From Exophiala sp. HKRS030 (taxonomy: Eukaryota; Ascomycota; Eurotiomycetes; Chaetothyriales; Herpotrichiellaceae): DNA of 64,000 nucleotides. The stretch spans positions 2,852,001 to 2,916,000 of the forward strand of contig JAHWDD010000005.1 of assembly GCA_023897205.1 (NCBI GenBank). The letters run 5' to 3'. The position numbers and the translations under genes were made by a program. Position 1 is the first letter of the stretch; each line of letters opens with the position of its first letter. Positions 35,406 to 47,594 of this stretch are shown one piece after another. The notes under the pieces are model-generated. The model saw nothing but the letters and a program-made list of their open reading frames with translations. It ran no database searches and had not been told where the DNA came from.

Positions 35406-37478
35406 ATGGGGAGCATTACGGCTGGCGAAGATGCCCCTCTGGATCCCGATTTCAACACCCAAGTGGTTGTTGTCGGGACAGGGCCAGCAGGAGGATCTCT
35501 GGCTGCTTTCCTGGGTTCACACGGTAGGGACTCGGGCACTCAGCCTTTTGAGGGCCCGAAGAGCCAAGAAGACCAAAGTTCTAACGATTAGTCGCCAGGA
35601 ATTCAAGGGATTGTAATTGGAATGACATCCACCACGGCAGAAACACCACGCGCACACATCACCAACATGGCTGCTCTAGGTCAGTTTCATGATCTCTGCA
35701 ACAAGTAATTGAGCTCGGTGCTGAATTTGTCGTCCAGAGTGCTTACGGGACATTGGTCTGGAAGAAGACTGCCGAGAGCTGGCGAGTCCGAAAGAAAGCA
35801 TGATGCATACCCGGTGGGGATACAGCATGGCCGGAGAAGAATATGCGCGCTTGTACGCCTGGGGCAACGGTCCTGCCTTGGAAGCCAAGTACAAAGAGGT
35901 CAGCCCTTGCGACCCAATCGATCTGCCACAGACTCGTCTTGAACCAATCCTCATCCGCAAAGCGGCGACCAGTGGCTTCATCACTCGTTTCAACACGGAG
36001 TTCCTGCGCTTCCAGGATGATGTCGCCAAATGCCAGGTGGACGTGATCGTCAGAGACACCGTCTTCGGGACAATACATCGGATTCGGTGCCGGTACTTGT
36101 TCGGTGCAGACGGTGCCCGAAGTCGAATCATCCAACAACTTGATCTACCGCTGAGGCAGAATCCGGGCGGAGGGTTGGCGTGGAATGTGCTGGTCAAGGC
36201 AGACTTGAGCAAGTACATCGCACACAGGCAGGGTAATTTGCACTGGTGCTACCAGCATGACGTGAGCCATCCCGACTTTGCCTGGATCGGTTTTCCCCGA
36301 ATGGTGAAGCCGTGGCATGAGTGGGTGTTCATTATGTTCCCAGTGCCGGGGTACAAAGCAGACATCCCGCCGACTCAGGAGCATTGGATGAAGCGCATCA
36401 AACAGATCATCGGTGATGACTCCGTCGATGTCGAAATCCTCAACGTCAGCAAATGGCTCGTCAACAACATCTGGGCGGAGAAGTATGCTAAGGGTAACGT
36501 GTTCTGCCTCGGGGATGCGGTCCATCGTCACCCTCCCGCCAATGGACTCGGTTCCAACACCTGTGTTCAAGACGCGTTTAATCTGGCATGGAAGGTTGCG
36601 TACGTTCTCAAAGGTGCGCCATTGACCCGTTGTTCTATCTCTTGTCGCTGGTGGACGACTTGACGCTGACTTTACCTCGTACATCGCAGGTCTGGCTGGG
36701 CCAGAACTTCTCGATTCCTATGAGCAGGAACGGCAGCCTGTTGGCGCCAACATTGTGTCCAGGTAAGAGCCTATTCTCGACCTGTAACCCCGAGTCAGGG
36801 AGCTGATATTCCGACAGAGCATTTCAAGGCTTCCTAGACCATCTGCCTCTGTGGAAGAGCGCGGGCATTTTAGAGCCAAGCGCCGAAGAGCGAGTCTCGG
36901 CGTTTGCAGAACTGTCTGTCAACAGTGCAGTCGGAAAACAACGTCGGCAAGACTTCATAAAGGCCATCAAGGGGACCAGATATGAATTCCAGGGGCTGGG
37001 GATCGAGATGAACCAGCGGTATCGGTCCGGAGCTGTCTATCAAGCTGATCAGGGCGACGAGCCACCTCTTATGGGAGATCCCATCCTTGACCATACACGC
37101 TCAACATATCCCGGTGCACGGCTTCCACATGCTTGGCTCAATCGAGCTGTTCCGGGGCAGCGAATCTCGACGATCGATTTAGCTGGCAATGGTGGATTCA
37201 CAGTCCTGACTGGCATCGGTGGCGAGCGGTGGAAAGAGGCAGCGGCTCAGGTATCAAAGGCTCTGGACATTCCGCTGGCGGCATATTCGATCGGATTCCG
37301 TCAAGATTGGGAGGATGTGTACTTTCACTGGGAGTCCGTGAGGGAGATCGAGGAAGATGGGTGTCTGCTCGTGCGACCCGATCGCTTCATCGCCTGGAGA
37401 TCTCTCCAAATGGTGGATGACCCAGCCAGTGCGCTGCTGAAAGTCCTTCGCCAAATCCTGCATCGTGGCCAGGTGTGA
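35406..37478 (+). CDS. FAD-dependent phenol 2-monooxygenase-type hydroxylase (I)
   Basis: Exons 35406..35523, 35599..35679, 35738..36613, 36690..36762 and 36818..37478 (introns 75, 58, 76, 55 nt) give 602 aa. The first Rossmann motif VVVVGTGPAGGSLAAFL binds FAD. Splicing restores HGIQGIVIG and the family hallmark AETPRAHITNMAALECLRD. GADGARSRI (the DG motif) and GDAVHRHPPANGLGSN (the GD motif) complete the group A flavoprotein hydroxylase pattern. The C-terminal third resembles the thioredoxin-like domain of phenol hydroxylases. It hydroxylates an aromatic ring using NADPH and O2. Its linkage to a P450, a second similar hydroxylase and a regulator suggests an aromatic pathway. Specific substrate unknown. 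Confidence 0.88.
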
Positions 37479-38269
37479 GGAAAACGAAACGCGTCGCGGT
37501 TGCGTCGTGGTGGTTTCGACACCATCGCAGGCTGAGCTGCACACGAGTTCACGTGACGCACACTTAGCAGAACCGCACGGCGAGCAGATCAACATCAGCT
37601 TTACAATACTATTCCACCCCAGCTGCGTTGCCAGCGCAGTGTCAATCGTATTCGTACCCGTAGCCGGTGGCCCCGACCGGCTTCTTGGCTCGGCTTTGAA
37701 CAGGTCCGTACCCCAGATTTCCGGGATTTGTGAATGCCGGCTGTGACCTTTGGCGCTATCACACGTGCTCGCGCTCCATGCCGCTAGGACAGATGTGGCG
37801 ACCGGTGTTCGTGAATGCCGACCCAGCCATCATCGCCAACCGAGCAAGGATTCGACCATGAGAGAATCTGGCTACAGTCAGTCTTCTTTGTCAGATCTAG
37901 CCACGATTCTATTGAATCAAGTCGCCTGGGATCCCCGAACTTCCCAGGACGAGCGTAAAGGACTTGCCACTAGAAATCTTACGCACGGTGGAGAGGCCGG
38001 GGAAATCTGGGCGAGGACGATGCATTTTCCACACAAATCCTATACCCCATACCACAAAAGACCAGGACAAGGTTTTTGAGGTTCCTTCGGTTCTTGGGCG
38101 TATTTTGTATGTCAGTCATCTTTGTTATGAAGTTAAAGTCATCTACCTTTTCTTTCTAGAGAGCGACGTCCATCTTGCATTCGTTGTCATCCAGATTTGT
38201 ACTCCTTCCCTCGTCCCTGAGCAGACTCGAACGTAGAAATCTCAGACGATTCTCTTGAATTGCCAACTC
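37479..38269. other. intergenic
   Basis: Between the first FAD hydroxylase and the regulator gene. ORFs of up to 109 codons show no domain. It probably contains the regulator promoter. I searched it for a missing 5' exon of the regulator carrying Cys-x2-Cys and found none. Confidence 0.45.
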
Positions 38270-40823
38270 ATGGCTTCCCAGGAGACGACGGCGAGACCAA
38301 TTGGACCGGGTGGCTTGTATCCCCATCTCGCGAAGTTCCAATGCTTTCCAGGAGATCGTGCGATCAATGTAACAGGTATGCTGAATAGCCGTGTCTGGCC
38401 TTGTGCACGAATGTAACTGATTAAGGATCCAGAAAGAAGAGCAAATGTAAGGAATGCCTTTCTATGGGCCTCCGTTCCTGCCCTTGCATGCGACAAGTTT
38501 GGGAAGGACCTCACCGTGGCTGAACCCATTCAATCGATCAGGTGACCGCAAACGTCCGTCATGTACCAGGTGTACCAACGGCAATTCTGCCTGCTTTTAT
38601 CCTGCAAAACGACGCCGACCCTCTCCCGGCACGAGATATCGCACTCTCCTCAATCAACTACGTCAGTCCGATGCCGAGGCAGAACTAGGTATGCAACGCC
38701 ATGCATCTCATTTATCCCTGTACTCGTGCTCTCCTTGTATGGAAATGAACAATCAGGCTAATTTTAGGGCCCTTCAAGATCGACTCCTCGATCAGTTCGA
38801 CGTCGAACAGCTTCAAAGAGCTTTGCAAAGGCGACGGCCGGCCTCGCAAGTCCTTTCCCAATCTTGTGTTGACCCTGCAACGGAGCTGCCGGTCTCTCCA
38901 GGAGTGACGGGTTTCACCGCCGCAAGGAATTGGCCAGATGTCTCTGCCGGTGTTGTCAGTGAATGCAGTGCTGCGCCATCCATCGACGTGGACGCAGACC
39001 TCGCTTTCTGGACTACTTTAGCGGGCTGGGATGGACCAGAGTTAAACCTCCCGCCAATGCCGTCAGGTAGGATGCTACCCTTGCTCCGTATTCCTCTCGA
39101 CCGCACTCTGTTGACTCGTTATGATCTTGCATTCCCTACAGGCCCTCTTCAACAGTCTCTACCAATTCCCACCTTCGTGAACAATGGGGCCGCCGATGCT
39201 TACGATTTCCATGTCCCCACGGAGGTCGTTCATGAACTGTACGTTAATCCCCTTATTATCATTACGAACTACTGACTCCGCCCCCAGCATCGACTTGTTC
39301 TTCGATAGTGTCCAGTGTTTCCTCCCTCTCTTCCACCGGCCGAGGTTCGTGCATCGATTCAAGACCCTGATCGACGAAGGGTCAGGCTATTCCGATTTGA
39401 AGAAAGAAGATGCTTTCATCCTGAGCGGTGTCATGGCCATGTCCGCTCGCTTCTCCACTTCTTCCTTCTTCGACGACGTGGCACCATATGCGAGAGGTCA
39501 GGTCTTCGCGGCAAAGGCCCGCGCACTTTACGATACCGCATTCTCCTATGAGGGCCGCTGGCAGCCCTCAATGGCCCTTCTCCAGGGCTGCATCTTGTTG
39601 TCATTCCACGAACAAACGAGTCGACCATCGACGAACTGCTGGTTTCTAATTGGATCCGCGGTCCGCCTCGCTTTGGAGTTGGGTCTCAACAATATAGATG
39701 CGGAACGGGATGAGTCTCAGCTCACTTCGAGGCCAGCAGATGAGTGGGTCTTGATCGAAGAGCAGAGACGGGCATGGTGGGCGGTCTGGGAGCTGGATGT
39801 CTTCTCATCTACCATCCTTCGGCGGCCGTATTGTATCGACAAAGAACATATGTGCGTTCTATTACCCATTCCCGACCCTGAGTGGTTCGCCGACACTCCT
39901 GTTCCGTCTACTATGATCAACACCGACTCGGCCCGGATCTGGGACACGCTTCACGAGCATTTGCACCTGGGCGCCCGGGCTTGGTTTTTAATCTCGACAT
40001 TTCTCATGGCCAGAGCCAACGACTTCCTCCTACACACCGACACCTCTTTGGAGAATATCGACACTTTTGAAGCAACTCTCCCACTTTTCATGCTCCTGTT
40101 GCCACCAGAGTATGACTTGAGGCCGACAGGGTTTCTTTTCAATGAGAGGAACTTTGCATCCTACAATTGGATCATCTCCATGAACGTCATGCTACATACG
40201 TATGTTGTGAACCCGAGGCCTCAAAATACGCACGCCCCCTCTGATTAGTTACTGATGCTGACCTGACAGTGTTCGCGTCCTACTGAGAAAAGCAAGAGAA
40301 GCTCGAAGACAACCTCGAAATAAGCAACCAACAGATGACATGGTTGAGGAACCGATACGCTGTCCGTTCGACACCCAGACAGTCTTCCGCGCAATGCAGG
40401 CCTGGGGCCCCGAGTATATCGCGCAAGCCTGCCCATTCATTACCTGTACCATTGTTGGCCCGTCGCTAGACATGATCCGTACTGCCCTGCACGCAGACAA
40501 GGCTTCTGATCATGATCACCATATCCAGCTCATCAAGCTCGTCCTGAGACGGATCGGCAGATACTGGGACATTGGAAACTGCGCGCTCAGTGAGTTGTAT
40601 CCTCGATCCGGTGTTACGATTGCCCTGCAGAGCACTAGAGACATCGCCTCGACTGACACATAAACGTCTAGGGCTCGTCGAAATATCTGAGAGAGAATCC
40701 GACCTCGCTGGTCAAGGCTGCGAATCGGAACTATCAGGCCTCCGCAAGAGCTTTTCTTTGCTTGTTGGCAGCTCAAGGTTACAAGCGCCACTCTCTGAGA
40801 GCCCTTCTTCTAGTGAACGGTAG
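38270..40823 (+). CDS. fungal-specific transcription factor (Zn2Cys6 family, atypical N-terminus)
   Basis: Model: exons 38270..38375, 38426..38446 (21 nt), 38542..39238, 39288..40199, 40270..40589 and 40672..40823 give 735 aa. The second half of a Zn2Cys6 cluster is clear once spliced: SKCGDRKRPSCTRC...SACFYPAKRRR. The expected first Cys-x2-Cys pair is replaced by Asn and Gly in this model. The fungal-specific TF middle homology region is strong: FHRPRF, GSAVRLALELGLN, RRAWWAVWELDVFSS, RPYCID. It ends after RYWDIGNCALRLVEISE. Exons 3-6 are secure; exons 1-2 are supported only by frame and basic residues. Nuclear, and likely the pathway-specific activator of the surrounding cluster. A frame alternative for the last exon would give another C-terminus. 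Confidence 0.75.
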
Positions 40824-41024
40824 CGATCAGCCCATCATTGACAATCGTCAGCCTGCAACAACACATGACTCTTGTTTGGAATATTAGGCCGTGTCTGGAA
40901 ATTCAAGAGCATCTGATTGTAAAATTGACACATCAAACGCACCATCGTGATCGATTCGACTACGGCACGAACGCCACCTCGCCAAACGTATGTGTCAATA
41001 CTACCACCCTCCTTCTGACAACCA

Positions 41025-43209
41025 CTACAACTTCGGGACCAGCAAGTAACTCTCCGCATACTCCCCTCCCAAATGCACGTTGTGGAACCCTTTGTTGAAC
41101 TTAGGCTCGGCGTGTGCCACATGCGGATTGTCCCATTCAGGCAAGACCATCGTCTTGCCCGAGATCTGCAGTCGCAGGCCCTCTCCCTTCTCAAAGACAA
41201 TCCCCATCGGCCAGATTCCGAGGTCCAGAGGCACCACGTCCCCCGGGTTTACGTAGTCCGGCTTGAGATGCGGATGGAATGGCAGATATTCTGTTGACTT
41301 CTCAGGATCCATGGCACGATGAGAAGCCCTCAGCATTCCCGTCGGTCCCAAGTATTTAGTAGGGTTAACATTGGCCACATCCTTGACTGATGTGATGTGC
41401 GATGGCAACTCGTGGAGAGGCACGTTAGACTGCTCCATCAGCTCGCCATCAGCGGACAGCTTTCGTAGCATCACATAAATGTCCAGGTCGTTGTGCTCCT
41501 TGCATGACACAAAGAATCGGAGTTTCGAGTAGCCCGCCAGTGTAGTTCGCTCTGGGAAGACGAAGTCATACGTCACCATGCCCTTGGTGGTCGAGTCGTA
41601 TGAGTGCACAGCCTCGGTGGAACTGGGCGATATATGCATCGTTTTCGCCGCGGTCAGGTACAGCTTGGTGTATTGTGTTCGAGGGATGGGGTAGTCTTCT
41701 TCGACTTGGTCATAAACGGGGTACTTTGGGTCGCAATTGCAAGTCAGCTCGACACAATTCCAGCAAAGGAATAGGAGCTGTTGTCGGTGGGGAATTGTAC
41801 ATACAGTTTGTCCGTAGCGGTACATGGAGACACGCACTTTTGGCGTCGACTCCCAGCCATTTTGCTCGCCCTTTAAGTATCTTTCAAAGAATCGATCCAG
41901 ATCATCAACCGAACTGTGAAGATAATCTTCATACCACTCTTGATGAGGGTGGAAACGTAACCACTTGTCGCTGCAATTGATTTCTCTGAAAGCTCGAACG
42001 GATCCCATCGTGTGTAGCATGGACGAGTAAGACGCGAGCACATAGGAAGGGATCTTGATCTTGCTGAAATCAACCCTTTTTGATTCCCAGTATGGGTCCC
42101 AGTACTCCCGGCTCTCGCCAATTGAAGCGGCGTCTTCCTGGAGACCACGGCCTGAACTCGAGCACACGTTAGAAGATGATCAACAAGGGTCGCTCAACAT
42201 CGTCCTGTGAACGTTTGTAGCGCAACTCACCTGGAATGCCCATGAGAACCCAGCGCAAGAATGGTGACCATGGAATCCCTCCTCGGCGGCTCTGCTCGCG
42301 GTACATGTCACTGAATCCTTCCCACGGGGCGATGGCCTTCAGAGAAGGTGGCTGCTGCATGGCCGCCCAGTACTGGGCAATCCCAAGCCAGGAATTACCG
42401 GCCATCCCAACGCTACCGTTGCACCAGTCGAACCTCGCGGCGGCTTCGATAAGGTCGTGGCAGTCCTCTCCTGTTGTAGCGTGGAGCACGTCTTTTCGTC
42501 AGCCACCCAACACCGGATGTACAACAATCCTCAGTGGTCACACGCCTCAAACTGACCTTCCTTTCTGCCAAAGTAATGTAGATTCCCCTCACTGTCGAAA
42601 GAACCTCGGGCATTGGGGTCGAGGATGGCGTAACCTCGTCGGCACCACTCGTTCGGGTCGGGTCTGTGGAAGACCGCAGTCAGCATCGAAGTTGAGAGCC
42701 CGGCGTGGCGGCGAACTCCAGTCTGGTCTCACCCCTCGAACTTCTCTAACCCGCTCTGGCGACTCTTGGGTACGCCGACGCGATACGGAACCACGTCCAT
42801 CAGATTGGCGCCACCTCCACCCTTGCCGTACGGAGAATAGGGCATGATGATGGGGATCTTCCGATCGGCCGTGTCTGCTGGTCGGTAGATGTCCGCGTAC
42901 AGCTTCAGATTTCGATACATTAGCGCGGACCTGACGTTGGGCGAGTTGGGCCCGACGTACCTTGACTCCATCTCGCATCACAAACTCGACATCTTTTTCG
43001 AAGACGATGTCGAGATCGAGAGCCTTATTCTCGGGCGTCTTCTTCCAACCCTTTGGTAAGACCTTCTTCTCGTAACCGAATGGGATGTAGACCACTGGAG
43101 GATCTCGTCCAGGCAGATCCGCCGGGATGGCTTCCTGCCAGATCCATTCGAATCCATCATCAGGCTCGGTGCCCTTGTTGTAACCCGGCCACGATCTGTC
43201 GATGGGCAT
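41025..43209 (-). CDS. CocE/NonD-type serine hydrolase (X-Pro dipeptidyl-peptidase S15 fold)
   Basis: Exons 43209..42961, 42902..42733, 42663..42557, 42470..42231, 42151..41805 and 41723..41025 give 603 aa. The catalytic nucleophile is in GMAGNSWLGIAQ (GxSxxG type). LYADIYRP, PYSPYGKG, YAILDPNARGSFDSEG and DLIEAAARFDWCNG are the usual CocE/NonD landmarks. The C-terminal half is the jelly-roll domain (GMVTYDFVF, LRFFVSCKEHNDLDIYV, VFEKGEGLRLQISGK). The fifth intron is 81 nt and in frame without a stop, so retention would add 27 residues; GT-AG ends and a GCTGAC branch favour removal. Family members hydrolyse esters, amides or acyl groups (cocaine esterase, glutaryl acylase). No signal peptide. 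It could release the ring or acyl part of the pathway substrate; this is inference. Convergent with the regulator. Confidence 0.87.
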
Positions 43210-44323
43210 TTTGTCTTTGTCTCTGTCTCTCGTCCACAATGGCCCCACGACACGGTCTAGAGGACGTTGGGAGGGCGAGTATCAACAATGTCAATCTCTG
43301 ATATTGGATGTGCTGCGCGAATGCTGCCCGGGCCGGGACAGGAACAAGTAGTCACGCATGTGGCTCAGGAAAGCCGGGGTAAGTCCTGCGACAGTCTCAC
43401 CGACCCCAACGTTCTTCTTGAAATGCCGTGAATACGGCATCCTCGGTGTACGGAGGGCGAGTAGGTTTCCCGTGCTCTGTGGGGTCGTCGCGTTTGACCA
43501 ACACCGGCGATGAATGCGTCCGGATTAGAAATGGTTTTTATTCGGCCGATGATTTCGCTCCGTACATCTCGTGACGTCTGTGTTCAGGAGCAGGATGCAA
43601 GGTAAGTGGTGAGTGGGCATCTTCAACCTTCCGGTTCAGATCTATGGTTACGATCGGTGTTGTAGATGACCGGGTGGTGGTCTATGGTGGCTCCTCCCCG
43701 CTGCCACTTTCACTCGACGTGCTCACCTACTTGAGGCGCTCATACAAGCGACCAGTTATGCACGTATGATGTGATATCGCCTGCGGAATCCCACACTCTC
43801 CTCCGACACAGACACATCGTTGAGAACGAATATTTTGCCCAAGGTCGTTACCCTAACCCGTATACAACAAGGATAGTGGTGTGCGGCGGCGGTCCATGGG
43901 TTCGACTTCGCTTTCTTCAAGAAAAGATTTATCACCGAAGAGTACCTTGTTCCAATTGGACCCTTTGCCGCCGCCTCCATGCAGCGGGAGGCGCGGCGCT
44001 CACGGGCTAACATCAACAGGCTCTGTTGTCTGATCCTTGATTTCTTCTCTCTCCCCACGAGATGGTTTGGTGCAGTTGATTCAAGTTGCATCTCACACAG
44101 CATGACCAGCAAATCTTGAAATCTGTGTGTTTTCCTTCGTTATATCATTGAAACTCCGTATTGAATTTGATGAGGCTAACGTAGGCACCTTGAGGCTTAC
44201 ATTATGCGGCCGGCGGACTGAGGCGACTTGATGTTTGTGAGTACTCGCCTTACGCTGACGACTAACCAAGCTAGACATATACTATTATCATCACCATCGT
44301 CATTTAATTGCTTCTTCGAGAGG
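43210..44323. other. intergenic, CocE promoter
   Basis: Upstream region of the hydrolase and 3' region of the second FAD monooxygenase. Contains a TCCGGA palindrome at 43519-43524. A 118-codon minus ORF has no recognisable domain. No gene supported. Confidence 0.45.
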
Positions 44324-46629
<2,306 letters not shown>

Positions 46630-47594
46630 TTTGAATGGCGACACCCAAGCTCTTACCTACCCGGAAAGGTGTGATAGCAGTCTGGCCAGATCGAATGCAC
46701 GACTATTTATGTATCGAATGCGGACCACGTGTATTGCTAACCAGCAGCGAAAATTTCGTCAACTGCCGCTTGTACTTCCGATCTCATGATCATACAGGCT
46801 CCCCAAGGAGAGACAAGGCCTATCGTTTGCAAACCACGGATCAAGCATAAAGAACATCCCGATGCATGTTTCCGAATGAGGGGGTTGGCCAAACAGGGGT
46901 CATGGTATCGACCTTGCGGGGAAACATGACTGTGTCGGTACATTTGTGGTCTAGTTTGCGTGGCACATGCTTAGGTGAGCTCTCGGCGCCTCTCTGGAAG
47001 GACAGCCTGACTAGATTCCAGAATAGGTGGAAGCACTTTGGGTCGTGTCCGAAGTCACGGTCAACATGTTTGTTGCACATCAAGGGTAGACGATCGAGTC
47101 AATGCGGATCCGGTACAAGCAGTCTTCTTGTCAAGGCCACCATCAAGCTGACTCAAGGGACGCCGTATTTCTCGTGAAAGCACCATTGGGTTGAGAAGAA
47201 GAAGGCTCATCGTATTGGCATCTGAGAAAGGATCAGACACGGTGCCCAGTGAAGAATGGACAATTCTCGATTGTCCAGTTTGTATCAAGGAGAGCGATGC
47301 CTTGGCATCTTCTCGGAGGATCATCAAAGAATTTCACCGTAGAAAAGTCCAGCGGATCAATAAACCATCGATACGCAAATTTTCCCAAACAGAACTGTGA
47401 AGATTTGTTTGTAGGATCGTTTTCTAGTCTGGACGCAGCCAATGGCACCTTTGATAATCAACATGCGACTAAAGCTGGAGTATGTGCATCTCGCAATCTG
47501 CGAGGAGGTTTGAGGCGCCCAATCGTTCTCGCAATGGCTAGAGCTACTTTCGCCTGAAGAAACCAACTTAGCGACAACTGTTCATCCATCTGCA
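46630..47594. other. intergenic, right border of accessory island
   Basis: Divergent spacer between hydroxylase II and DPH6. Several 60-108 codon ORFs overlap on both strands and none is recognisable. Marks the change from the accessory island to a housekeeping gene. Confidence 0.45.

Noticed and set aside
42589..43248. Longer N-terminus for the CocE gene starting at 43248
   Set aside because: The extension begins with GTG; the first ATG is at 43209.
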